Positions 1 to 7,440 of a stretch of 14,954 bases of DNA are shown here, piece after piece. Position 1 is the stretch's first letter; each line of letters begins with the position of its first letter. Origin of the DNA: a bacterium HR12. GTDB taxonomy: Bacteria > Actinomycetota > UBA4738 > HRBIN12. The DNA lies in NCBI GenBank assembly GCA_002898915.1, contig BEHO01000004.1, forward strand, positions 1 through 14,954, written 5' to 3'. Made by a program: the position numbers and the translations under genes. The notes below the pieces were generated by a model. That model did not search any database, was not told the origin of the DNA, and worked only from the letters and a program-made list of their open reading frames with translations.

Positions 1-1227
1 GACGACGACTACGGGCGGTTCCTCGTGGCGTCCGGTCCGTACATGTTCGAGGGCTCGGAGGAGCTGGACTTCTCGCTCCCGCCGAAGGAGCAGGAGCCGG
101 TGGCGGGGTACCAGCCCGACAAGCTGATCTCCCTCGTGCGGAACCCGTCGTGGGTCGCCGATGACCAGGACGATCTGCGACCGGCGTACGTGGACGCGAT
201 CAGCGTCGAGATCTGCCCCGGCTGCGACCAGGAGGTCGCCGAGGAGAAGGTCGCCAACGACGAGATCGACCACATCTTCACGAACGGGGTGTCGGCGCAG
301 ACGGCCCGGAAGTTCTCGCAGGACCCGGAGCTGCAGGACCAGTACTTCGTGGAGCCCGGCTCGGGCAACTACTACATCTCCATGAACCTGGCCGTGCCGC
401 CCTTCGACGACATCCACGTGCGCAAGGCGGTGAACTACGCGATCAACAAGGAGGGGTGGCGCCGGCTGTCCGGCGGCGAAGCCTCCGGTGAGATCGCCGG
501 CTACTACACGCCGCCCGGGCTGCTCGGCAACCTCCTCGAGGGGTACGACCCGTACGCGACCCCGAACCACGAGGGGGCGGACTCGCCCGAGGGGCTCGAG
601 CTCGCGAAGCAGGAGATGGCGCAGTCGAAGTACGACACGAACAAGGACGGGATCTGCGACGCGCCGGAGTGCAAGGGCGTGCTCTCGATCGGCGTCGTGG
701 GTCGGGTCGCGGAGGCGCAGCACCAGCTCATCGCGCAGAACCTGGCGGCGATCGGCATCGAGCTGGACGTGAAGAACTTCGACAACTCGACCGCCTACGG
801 GAAGATCTTCGACCCGAAGAACCACATCCCGTTCAGCGTCTTCGCGGGCTGGCTCCAGGACTACCCGGACGCGTACACGTTCTACTTCTTCCCGATGTAC
901 GGGCCGAGCATCCTCGACCAGTACAACACGAACTACTCGATGGTCGGGGCGGACCCGGAGCAGCTGAAGAAGTACGGGTACGAGGTGACCGAGGTCCCGG
1001 GCCTGGACGAGAAGATCGAGGAGTGCGCGTCGAAGACTGGCGACGAGCGCGTCCAGTGCTGGGCCGAGGCGGAGAAGATCCTCATGGAGGACGTGGTCCC
1101 GATCGTCCCGCTGATCTGGAGCAACGTCGAGCAGATCATCTCCAGCCGCGTCGTGAACTACACGTACTGCCTCTTCGACAACCAGATGGCGTACGAGCAG
1201 GTCGCGATCCGGCCCGAGGCGCAGTAG
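1..1227 (+). CDS. ABC transporter substrate-binding protein, family 5 (A1), 5' end missing
   Basis: C-terminal part (408 codons visible) of a peptide/nickel-type extracellular binding protein that captures solute outside the membrane and delivers it to the permeases downstream. The reading frame is open from base 1, so the start and signal peptide lie upstream of the window. The family core NYYISMNLAVPPFDDIHVRKAVNYA (shown here only as its key parts VPPFDDIHVRKAVNY at 391-435) is the usual SBP_bac_5 region where the protein closes on its ligand. It is clearly paralogous to the second binding protein at 3448-5361. Oddities are a CPGC motif (214-225), an EF-hand-like loop with two cysteines (634-672), and several further cysteines, which suggest disulphides outside the cell. 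The substrate cannot be read from sequence; oligopeptides are the family default. The family assignment is secure. Confidence 0.93.
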   Translation, partial: DDDYGRFLVASGPYMFEGSEELDFSLPPKEQEPVAGYQPDKLISLVRNPSWVADDQDDLRPAYVDAISVEICPGCDQEVAEEKVANDEIDHIFTNGVSAQTARKFSQDPELQDQYFVEPGSGNYYISMNLAVPPFDDIHVRKAVNYAINKEGWRRLSGGEASGEIAGYYTPPGLLGNLLEGYDPYATPNHEGADSPEGLELAKQEMAQSKYDTNKDGICDAPECKGVLSIGVVGRVAEAQHQLIAQNLAAIGIELDVKNFDNSTAYGKIFDPKNHIPFSVFAGWLQDYPDAYTFYFFPMYGPSILDQYNTNYSMVGADPEQLKKYGYEVTEVPGLDEKIEECASKTGDERVQCWAEAEKILMEDVVPIVPLIWSNVEQIISSRVVNYTYCLFDNQMAYEQVAIRPEAQ

Positions 1228-1249
1228 GAGAGCAGCAGGAGAGGAAGGA

Positions 1250-1273
1250 GGGGGCCGGCCCACGCCGGCCCCC
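1250..1273 (+). terminator. Intercistronic GC hairpin between A1 and B1
   Basis: A perfect 10-bp stem (1250-1259 with 1264-1273) closes a 4-nt loop, 22 nt after the A1 stop codon. No T-tract follows. A hairpin at this point in binding-protein operons commonly lowers downstream expression or protects the upstream message, so that binding protein is made in excess over membrane subunits. That role is inferred. A hairpin of the same kind lies in the matching position after A2. Confidence 0.7.
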
Positions 1274-1293
1274 GCTCCGCCGGAGGGGGAAGC

Positions 1294-2265
1294 GTGATCC
1301 GCTACATGATCCGAAGGACGCTCTTCCTGGTGGTCGTCCTGGTGGTCGTGTCGATGTTCACGTTCCTCGTGTTCGTGAAGCTCCCGGCCGGCGACCCGAT
1401 CGCGCGCGCCGTGGGGCGGCACCCGAGCCCCGAGCTCGTCGCCCAGGTGCGGGAGAACTTCGGCCTGGACCGGCCGCTGTGGGTCCAGTACTGGCGGTTC
1501 GCCTCGGGGATGATCCCCTGGCCCGGCCTGTTCCTCAACGAGAAGGTCTACTTCTCCTACCGGAACCAGACCTCGGTGAAGGAGCAGATCCTGGGGCGGC
1601 TGCCGGTGACGATCGCCCTCACCATCGGGGCGGCCCTCCTCTGGCTCGCCATCGGGATCCCCATCGGCGTCATCTCGGCGATCCGGCGGGGCAGCCTGCT
1701 CGACCGCGCCGCGATGATCTTCGCCCTCGTGGGCGTCTCGGCGCCCATCTTCTGGCTCGGCCTGGTGCTCCTGTACGTCTTCCACTTCTGGTTGGGCTGG
1801 CTGCCGACGGCCGGCCTCCCGAAGGGGCAGTCCGTGCTGCGATCGGTGTTCGAGGGCTACTTCGTGCTGCCGTGGTTCTCGCTGGCGATCACCTCGGCCG
1901 CCTTCTACTCCCGGATGACCCGCGGGAACCTGATCGAGACGATGGGCGAGGACTACATCCGGACCGCTCGGGCCAAGGGGATCCCCGAACACCGGGTGAT
2001 CTTCCGCCACGGGCTCCGGGCGGCCCTCACCCCGGTGGTCACGATGTTCGGCATGGACGTGGCCTTCCTGCTCGGGGGGGCGGTCATCACGGAGTCCGTC
2101 TTCCAGCTGCCGGGGCTCGGCCAGTACGCCATCGTGTCCCTCTACGCGGCGGACTTCCCCGCGGTGATGGGCGTGACCCTGGTGGGGGCCTTCTTCATCG
2201 TGGTCGCCAACTTCGTCGTGGATATCCTGTACGCCTTCCTCGACCCCCGGGTCCGGTACACATAG
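1294..2265 (+). CDS. ABC transporter permease, DppB/OppB type (B1)
   Basis: Inner-membrane permease subunit of a peptide-type importer, 323 aa, which is the normal length for the family. The GTG start is preceded by a GGAGGGGG Shine-Dalgarno (1282-1289). The N-terminus MIRYMIRRTLFLVVV begins the first membrane helix. A periplasmic-side region follows (PAGDPIARA, then ENFGLDRPLWVQYW), typical of the OppB N-terminal domain. The remaining helices include the cytoplasmic EAA-type coupling loop GEDYIRTARAKGIPEHRV that docks on the ATPase. It ends in the family's usual FLDPRVRYT. It is paralogous to B2 (5428-6396); even the last codons are nearly identical at the DNA level. It should pair with the C permease that follows. 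Confidence 0.95.
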   Translation: MIRYMIRRTLFLVVVLVVVSMFTFLVFVKLPAGDPIARAVGRHPSPELVAQVRENFGLDRPLWVQYWRFASGMIPWPGLFLNEKVYFSYRNQTSVKEQILGRLPVTIALTIGAALLWLAIGIPIGVISAIRRGSLLDRAAMIFALVGVSAPIFWLGLVLLYVFHFWLGWLPTAGLPKGQSVLRSVFEGYFVLPWFSLAITSAAFYSRMTRGNLIETMGEDYIRTARAKGIPEHRVIFRHGLRAALTPVVTMFGMDVAFLLGGAVITESVFQLPGLGQYAIVSLYAADFPAVMGVTLVGAFFIVVANFVVDILYAFLDPRVRYT

Positions 2266-2304
2266 GCGACCCCGGCACCCAATCCCCGAGACGGCGCGGC
2301 CGCG

Positions 2305-2310
2305 TATATC
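2305..2310 (+). promoter_or_regulatory. Possible -10 hexamer TATATC for dppC
   Basis: TATATC ends 6 nt before the ATG at 2317, the same spacing as other TAnnnT-start pairs in this window. An A/T run in this GC-rich gap is notable, but the hexamer lacks the final T, no -35 is visible, and the gene may simply be read from upstream. Weak call. Confidence 0.3.
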
Positions 2311-2316
2311 GGACGG

Positions 2317-3375
2317 ATGCGCAGCAGGGCGCCGACATCCGCGGGTAAACTTCGGCGCAACGACGCGGGAGCCGGATCGGGTCAGGTGGCGGACGAGGGC
2401 ATCGCGGGGTCGGTAGCGGCGCCGGGTGGAGGCGACCGGCCGAGCACCATCGTCGGCCGGTCGCCCTGGCAGATCTTCTGGATGCGCTTCCGCAGGGACC
2501 GGGTCGCCCTCGGCGCGGGCGTCTTCCTGGTCCTCCTCGCGGCTCTGGCGATCACGGCGCCGCTCATCGCGCGCGACCTCGTCCACCACGACCCGAACGC
2601 CCTGTTCCGAGACACCCTCAACGAGATCGGCCTGCCGAAGGTCGGCCCCAGCGCCGAGTTCTGGTTCGGGGTGGATACCTCGGGCAGGGACGTATTCGTG
2701 CGGACGATCTACGGGGCGCGGACCTCGCTCCTCGTGGCGCTCCTCTCCACGGGGTTCGCCGTCGTCCTCGGCATCCTCCTCGGATCGCTGGCCGGGTACC
2801 TCGGCGGGTGGGTGGACACCGTGATCTCGCGGGCCATCGACCTCACGCTCTCGCTCCCGGTGCTGCTCTTCTCGATCGGGATCGCCGCGGCGTGCTCGAT
2901 CAAGGCCGAGGGCTGCCTCGGCGGGTTGATCCAGCCCGGGATCTCCCTGGTGACCGCCATCATCGCCCTCTTCACCTGGCCCTACATCGGCCGGATCGTC
3001 CGGGGCCAGGTCCTCACGATCCGGAACAAGGAGTTCATCGAGGCGGCCAGGGCGATGGGGGCGAGCACCGGGCGGATCCTCCTCCGAGACGTCCTGCCGA
3101 ACCTCGCCGCGCCCATCATCGTGTACGGGACGCTGATCATCCCCAGCAACATCCTGTTCGAGGCGGCGCTCTCGTTCCTCGGCGTGGGGATCCCGCCGAC
3201 GACGCCCTCCTGGGGACGGATGATCTCCGACGCCGCCAGGGGGCAGCTGTACACGGTCGCGTGGTGGATGCTGTTCTTCCCGGGGATGGCGCTCGTCCTG
3301 ACGACGCTCGCGTTCAACCTCGTGGGCGACGGACTCCGCGACGCGCTGGACCCGCGGACGCAGGTGACCGGATAG
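2317..3375 (+). CDS. ABC transporter permease, DppC/OppC type
   Basis: Second type of membrane subunit, which forms the translocation pore with a B-type partner. It has 352 aa from the ATG at 2317. Residues 1-50 are a low-complexity, charged cytoplasmic tail. The OppC N-terminal segment IVGRSPWQIFWMRFRRDR precedes helix 1 (about 65-85). FGVDTSGRDVFVR (117-129) is the family's conserved extracytoplasmic motif. The EAA coupling loop is at about 240-260. It ends in NLVGDGLRDALDPR as usual. The start is uncertain: the ATG has no clear Shine-Dalgarno, and an in-frame GTG at 2386 (MADEGIAG...) would remove a tail of doubtful value. This is the only C-type permease in the window, although there are two B-type genes, so it may serve both. 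Confidence 0.93.
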   Translation: MRSRAPTSAGKLRRNDAGAGSGQVADEGIAGSVAAPGGGDRPSTIVGRSPWQIFWMRFRRDRVALGAGVFLVLLAALAITAPLIARDLVHHDPNALFRDTLNEIGLPKVGPSAEFWFGVDTSGRDVFVRTIYGARTSLLVALLSTGFAVVLGILLGSLAGYLGGWVDTVISRAIDLTLSLPVLLFSIGIAAACSIKAEGCLGGLIQPGISLVTAIIALFTWPYIGRIVRGQVLTIRNKEFIEAARAMGASTGRILLRDVLPNLAAPIIVYGTLIIPSNILFEAALSFLGVGIPPTTPSWGRMISDAARGQLYTVAWWMLFFPGMALVLTTLAFNLVGDGLRDALDPRTQVTG

Positions 3376-3400
3376 CAAGGAAGGGGGGAGGCACGAGGAC

Positions 3401-3451
3401 ATGACGGGTTCTCCGACAGGTCCGAGCGGAACGAAGGGGGTGCATGGGTGA
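3401..3451 (+). CDS. Possible 16-aa upstream leader ORF overlapping the A2 start
   Basis: ATG at 3401 opens a 16-codon frame encoding MTGSPTGPSGTKGVHG. Its TGA (3449-3451) overlaps the GTG start of the A2 lipoprotein in a GTGA arrangement. A strong GGGGGGAGG purine run (3383-3391) stands about 9 nt upstream. The overlap is what translational coupling looks like, but a frame this short can arise by chance, and A2 has its own Shine-Dalgarno inside this ORF. No known leader peptide is recognised. Confidence 0.3.
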   Translation: MTGSPTGPSGTKGVHG

Positions 3452-5361
3452 AGCGACACGTGACGCTGGTCGCGCTGCTCGCCTCGCTCGCGCTCGTCGC
3501 GGCGGCGTGCGCGCGGGGTGAGGAGCCGACCGAGACGGGCCCGACGGGACCGACGGCCACGGGCGAGATCCCGACCGGCGGGATCCTCCGCGAGGAGACC
3601 ACGGACTTCGGGTTCACGAACGCGTTCGACCCGACGGGCGAGTACCTCGGGACCGCGTGGGCCATCTACGGGAACTTCCTGCTGCGAGGGCTCGTGAGCT
3701 ACCCGTGGCTGCCGGGTGAGAAGGGCGGGAACGAGCCGGTACCCGACCTCGCGACGGATCTCGGGGAGGTCTCGGCGGACGGGCTGACGATCAAGTTCAC
3801 GCTGAAGGACGGCGTGATGTGGCAGCCGCCGCTCAACCGACCGGTGACGTCGCAGGACGTGGCCTTCGCCTTCCAGCGCATCAACACGAAGTCCCTCATC
3901 GCGCAGTACGGCAACTACTACTGCGGGACGATCGTGGGGATGGACTGCGAGGGCAAGTCGCAGGACGACCCGATCGAGGGGATCGAGACGCCCGACGAGA
4001 AGACGATCATCTTCCACCTCGAGCGGCCGACCGGCGACTTCCTGTACCGGCTGGCGCAGCCGGCGGCGGCCCCGGTCCCGCCGGAGGTGGCGGGCTGCTT
4101 CGACAAAGCCGGTGAGTACGGGCGCTACGTGATGTCGAACGGCCCGTACATGCTCCTCGGGTCGGACGAGCTCGACATCAGCTCCTGCGACACCCTGGAG
4201 CCGATCAAGGGCTACGACCCGGACAAGTTCATGTACGTGGTCCGCAACCCCAACTACGACCAGTCCACCGACGAGAACCGGAAGAACTACATCGACGGCT
4301 GGTCCTACGTCATCAACACGAACCTGGACGACATCTACAACCGGGTGCTGAACGGCGAGATCGACATCGCCCACGGCGCCCCGCCGGCCGCCATCCTGCA
4401 GCAGTACCTGACCAACCCCGACCTGAAGGACAACCTGAAGACGAACTCGGGCGACCGCACGTGGTACATCACGATGAACCTCATCGTGCCGCCCTTCGAC
4501 GACATCCACGTGCGGAAGGCCGTGAACTACGTCGTGGACAAGGCGGCCATGCTCCAGGCGACGGGCGGGCCGACGACCGGCGAGATCGCGACGACGATCG
4601 AGCCGCCCACGGTCCTTCCGGACCTCGCGGACTACGACCCCTACGCCACGCCGAACCACGCCGGCGACGTGGAGCTCGCCAAGGAGGAGATGCGGCAGTC
4701 GAAGTACGACTCCGACGGCGATGGGGTCTGCGACGACCCGGTCTGCGACAACGTCCTGATGATCAACCGGAACTACGAGCCGTGGACCGAGTACACGCCG
4801 ATCCTGACCGAGAACCTGAAGCAGATCGGCATCAACCTGAAGGTCCGCGAGCTCGACGTCGGGACGGCGTACACCACCATCCAGACCATGAGCAACCTGA
4901 TCCCGATCGCGGCGAACGCCGGCTGGGGGAAGGACTACGCGAGCCCCTTCGGGTTCGACTACTTCCTGTTCAGCACGGCCGGCCTCTCCTGCGAGGGAGC
5001 CGTCAACTACTCCAACATCGGGCTCGACGCTGAGCTCGCCAAGGAGTGCGGCGACGAGGTCTACGAGGCCTGGAAGGCGGCCACGGACAACGGGAAGAAC
5101 CCGCTGCCGAACGTGGACGCCGACATGGAGGCCTGCGTCGCCAAGCCGTTCGGCCCCGAGTACAACGCGTGCTGGGCGGCGCTCGACCGCAAGATCATGG
5201 AGGAGATCGTCCCCTGGGTCCCGTACCGCTGGGGCTCCCAGAACACCGTGCTCGCGGACACCGTGGTGGCCTGGGAGTACGACCAGTCCGCGGGGTGGAC
5301 GGCCTACTCCAGGACGGCCGTGAACAACGGCCTGACGATGGACGAGGTGGCGCAGGTCTGA
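3448..5361 (+). CDS. ABC transporter substrate-binding lipoprotein, family 5 (A2)
   Basis: Peptide/nickel-type solute-binding protein of 637 aa, longer than the common 520-560. The GTG start has an AAGGGGG Shine-Dalgarno ending 7 nt upstream. MKRHVTLVALLASLALVAAAC is a lipoprotein signal with the lipid-modified cysteine at residue 21, followed by a Thr/Pro/Gly linker (GPTGPTATG), so it is tethered outside the cell membrane. LKDGVMWQPPLNRPVTSQDV is the classic family entry motif ('kdG..wsDG.pvTa.DV'). VPPFDDIHVRKAVNY (near 4480-4530) is shared almost base for base with A1. A DSDGDGVCDDPV loop (residues 421-432) resembles a calcium-binding EF-hand loop. Same order as A1: followed by a hairpin, then a B permease. 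Ligand unknown. Confidence 0.95.
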   Translation: MKRHVTLVALLASLALVAAACARGEEPTETGPTGPTATGEIPTGGILREETTDFGFTNAFDPTGEYLGTAWAIYGNFLLRGLVSYPWLPGEKGGNEPVPDLATDLGEVSADGLTIKFTLKDGVMWQPPLNRPVTSQDVAFAFQRINTKSLIAQYGNYYCGTIVGMDCEGKSQDDPIEGIETPDEKTIIFHLERPTGDFLYRLAQPAAAPVPPEVAGCFDKAGEYGRYVMSNGPYMLLGSDELDISSCDTLEPIKGYDPDKFMYVVRNPNYDQSTDENRKNYIDGWSYVINTNLDDIYNRVLNGEIDIAHGAPPAAILQQYLTNPDLKDNLKTNSGDRTWYITMNLIVPPFDDIHVRKAVNYVVDKAAMLQATGGPTTGEIATTIEPPTVLPDLADYDPYATPNHAGDVELAKEEMRQSKYDSDGDGVCDDPVCDNVLMINRNYEPWTEYTPILTENLKQIGINLKVRELDVGTAYTTIQTMSNLIPIAANAGWGKDYASPFGFDYFLFSTAGLSCEGAVNYSNIGLDAELAKECGDEVYEAWKAATDNGKNPLPNVDADMEACVAKPFGPEYNACWAALDRKIMEEIVPWVPYRWGSQNTVLADTVVAWEYDQSAGWTAYSRTAVNNGLTMDEVAQV

Positions 5362-5371
5362 CGATCGGAGC

Positions 5372-5401
5372 GGAGGGGGCCCCGGGATCGGGGCCCCCTC
5401 C
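5372..5401 (+). terminator. Intercistronic GC hairpin between A2 and B2
   Basis: A perfect 12-bp stem (5372-5383 with 5390-5401) closes the 6-nt loop GGGATC, 10 nt after the A2 stop codon. No T-tract follows. It occupies the same position as the hairpin after A1 and probably stops part of the transcription or stabilises the A2 message. The B2 gene has its own candidate -10 just beyond it. Confidence 0.72.
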
Positions 5402-5415
5402 CACCTCCCCGGGGA

Positions 5416-5421
5416 TACACT
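5416..5421 (+). promoter_or_regulatory. Candidate -10 hexamer TACACT for leaderless B2
   Basis: TACACT lies exactly 6 nt before the GTG at 5428, placing the expected transcription start on or next to the start codon. B2 has no convincing Shine-Dalgarno, which fits a leaderless transcript. No -35 is evident because the preceding hairpin occupies that space. Confidence 0.5.
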
Positions 5422-5427
5422 GGGCCG

Positions 5428-6396
5428 GTGATCAGGTACATCGTGCGGCGGTTGCTGTGGGTCCTGGTGACCCTGCTGCTGATCACCTTCCTCACGTACC
5501 TGATCTTCTTCGTCATGCCGCCCGTGCGTCCCGAGGTGCTCTTCGCCGGGAAGCAGCCGACACCCGAGCTCGTCGCGGAGGTACGTCGGCAGTTCGGGCT
5601 GGACAAGCCGGTCCTCGTCCAGTACGCGCTGTTCGTGAAGCGGGTCTTCCTCGGCGACGAGTACGGGTGGCCGGGGCTCGGCTTCTCCTTCAACACCCGC
5701 TCCGCGCTGAAGCCCATCATCTACGAGCGGTTCCTCGTGACCCTCCAGCTCGCCCTGGGGGCGGCCCTGCTCTGGCTCATGGTGGGCGTGCCGATCGGGA
5801 TCCTCTCGGCCCTGCGCCCCCGGTCGATCTTCGACCGGTTGGCGATGGGGTTCGCGCTGTTCGGGGTGTCGACGCCGGTGTTCTTCCTGGGGCCCGTGAT
5901 GCTCTACGTGTTCTGGTTCCAGCTGGGGTGGCTGCCGGGGACCGGCTTCTACTCGATCACCAAGTACGGGATCGGCACCTGGTTCGTCCACATGATCATG
6001 CCCTGGAGCGTCCTCGCGCTGGCCTTCGCCGCGTTCTACGCCCGGATGACGCGGGGGAACCTCATCGAGGTGATGGGGGAGGACTACATCCGCACCGCCC
6101 GGGCCAAGGGGCTCCCGGAGCGGGCCGTCGTGGGCAAGCACGGGCTCCGGGCCAGCCTCACCCCGGTGGTCACGATGCTGGGGCTCGACCTCGGCGGGCT
6201 CCTCGGCGGAGCGCTCATCACCGAGACCGTGTTCAACCTCCAGGGCCTGGGGAACTACGCCGTGCAGAGCGTCTTCTCCGGGGACCTCTACGCTATCTTG
6301 GACGTCACGATGATCGCGGCGTTCGCCGTGACGCTCGCGAACCTGATAGTGGATATCGTGTACGCGTTCCTCGACCCGCGGGTCCGGTACACGTGA
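5428..6396 (+). CDS. ABC transporter permease, DppB/OppB type (B2)
   Basis: 322-aa inner-membrane permease, paralogue of B1. MIRYIVRRLLWVLVTLLLIT starts helix 1. The N-terminal extracytoplasmic segment (QPTPELVAEVRRQFGLDKPVLVQY) is typical of OppB. The EAA coupling loop GEDYIRTARAKGLPERAVV is nearly identical to B1, as is the C-terminus FLDPRVRYT. The start is GTG at 5428 with no clear Shine-Dalgarno but with a TACACT hexamer at leaderless spacing. No C-type permease follows; the next genes are the two ATPases. B2 therefore either pairs with the C gene at 2317-3375 or with a C gene outside the window. Family is certain, pairing is inferred. Confidence 0.95.
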   Translation: MIRYIVRRLLWVLVTLLLITFLTYLIFFVMPPVRPEVLFAGKQPTPELVAEVRRQFGLDKPVLVQYALFVKRVFLGDEYGWPGLGFSFNTRSALKPIIYERFLVTLQLALGAALLWLMVGVPIGILSALRPRSIFDRLAMGFALFGVSTPVFFLGPVMLYVFWFQLGWLPGTGFYSITKYGIGTWFVHMIMPWSVLALAFAAFYARMTRGNLIEVMGEDYIRTARAKGLPERAVVGKHGLRASLTPVVTMLGLDLGGLLGGALITETVFNLQGLGNYAVQSVFSGDLYAILDVTMIAAFAVTLANLIVDIVYAFLDPRVRYT

Positions 6397-6426
6397 GGTC
6401 GCGGCGAGCGTGTGGGAGGCGGAACC

Positions 6427-7440
6427 GTGGCTGAGCCGCTGCTCGAGGTCCGGAACCTGAAGGTCCACTTCCCGACGGACGACGGGCTCGTGCTGGCGGT
6501 GGACGGCATCTCCTTCCAGATCATGCCGTGCGAGACCCCCGGCGTGGTCGGGGAGTCGTGGTCGGGGAAATCGGTCTCCTTCCTGACCGTCATGGGGCTC
6601 ATCTCCCGCCGGGAGGCCATCATCGAGGGGGAGGTCCTGTTCCAGGGCCAGGACCTGCTGAAGCTGCCGGCGGAGGAGATGCGGCACATCCGCGGCGCGA
6701 GGATCTCCATGATCTTCCAGGACCCGATGACCTCGCTCCACCCCTTCTACAAGGTGGGGGACCAGATCGCCGAGGCGATCCGCGCCCACCAGCGGGTCTC
6801 GAAGAAGGAGGCCTTCGAGCAGGCGGTGGAGATGCTGCGGCGGGTCGGGATCCCCCGACCGGAGGAACGGGCCCGCCAGTACCCGCACGAGTTCTCGGGC
6901 GGCATGCGGCAACGGGCGATGATCGCGATGGCCCTCGCCCTGAACCCCGACCTGCTCATCGCCGACGAGCCGACGACGGCCCTCGACGTGACGGTCCAGG
7001 CGCAGATCCTCGACCTGATCGATCGCCTGCGGGAGGAGTTCAACGCGGCCGTGGTCATCATCACCCACGACCTCGGGGTGGTGGCGGAGCACTGCGACCA
7101 CATCCAGGTGATGTACGCCGGGAAGATCGTCGAGTACGGCACGGCCGAGGACATCTACTACGGCCCCCACCACCCGTACACGTGGGGGCTGCTCGGCTCG
7201 ATCACCCGGCTCGACGAGGAGAGCAAGGGGCGCCTCCGGCCGATCAAGGGCCTGCCGCCCTCGCTCATCTTCGTGCCGCCGGGCTGCGCCTTCCACCCCC
7301 GGTGCCCGTACGCCTTCGACCGCTGCCGGACGGAGGTGCCGGAGCTCCTGCCGGTCGACGGTCACCATGCCGCCGCCTGCCACCTGCCCCTCGAGGAGAA
7401 GCGGCGGATCTTCGCCGAGGAGGTGGCGACCCGCTCATGA
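6427..7440 (+). CDS. ABC transporter ATPase, DppD/OppD type, with altered P-loop
   Basis: Cytoplasmic ATPase (337 aa) that drives the importer. I chose the GTG at 6427, because GGGAGG (6414-6419) is spaced 7 nt from it; an in-frame GTG at 6412 lies before that site. Visible motifs: Walker A GESWSGKS (42-49), Q-loop IFQDPMTSL (Q98), signature FSGGMRQR (156-163), Walker B LLIADE (176-181), switch histidine H214. The C-terminal oligopeptide-transporter extension has cysteines 287, 293, 300 and 318 in the pattern reported to hold a [4Fe-4S] cluster in some OppD proteins. Odd: the second Walker A glycine is Trp45, and the preceding stretch has Cys35 and Pro38 where Gly and Leu are usual. It overlaps the next ATPase by 4 nt (ATGA), so the two are translationally coupled. 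Confidence 0.94.
   Translation: MAEPLLEVRNLKVHFPTDDGLVLAVDGISFQIMPCETPGVVGESWSGKSVSFLTVMGLISRREAIIEGEVLFQGQDLLKLPAEEMRHIRGARISMIFQDPMTSLHPFYKVGDQIAEAIRAHQRVSKKEAFEQAVEMLRRVGIPRPEERARQYPHEFSGGMRQRAMIAMALALNPDLLIADEPTTALDVTVQAQILDLIDRLREEFNAAVVIITHDLGVVAEHCDHIQVMYAGKIVEYGTAEDIYYGPHHPYTWGLLGSITRLDEESKGRLRPIKGLPPSLIFVPPGCAFHPRCPYAFDRCRTEVPELLPVDGHHAAACHLPLEEKRRIFAEEVATRS

Noticed and set aside
669..2348. Long 559-codon + frame over the A1/B1 genes
   Set aside because: Arg/Gly/Pro/Ala-rich translation without family motifs, in another frame of two clear genes; typical of high-GC shadow frames. The same applies to 5046-6434, 6528-7436, 7367-8848 and 11360-12835.
6412..6426. Earlier GTG start for the D ATPase
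   Set aside because: It lies before the GGGAGG Shine-Dalgarno that is correctly spaced from the GTG at 6427, and it would add five residues not seen in the family.
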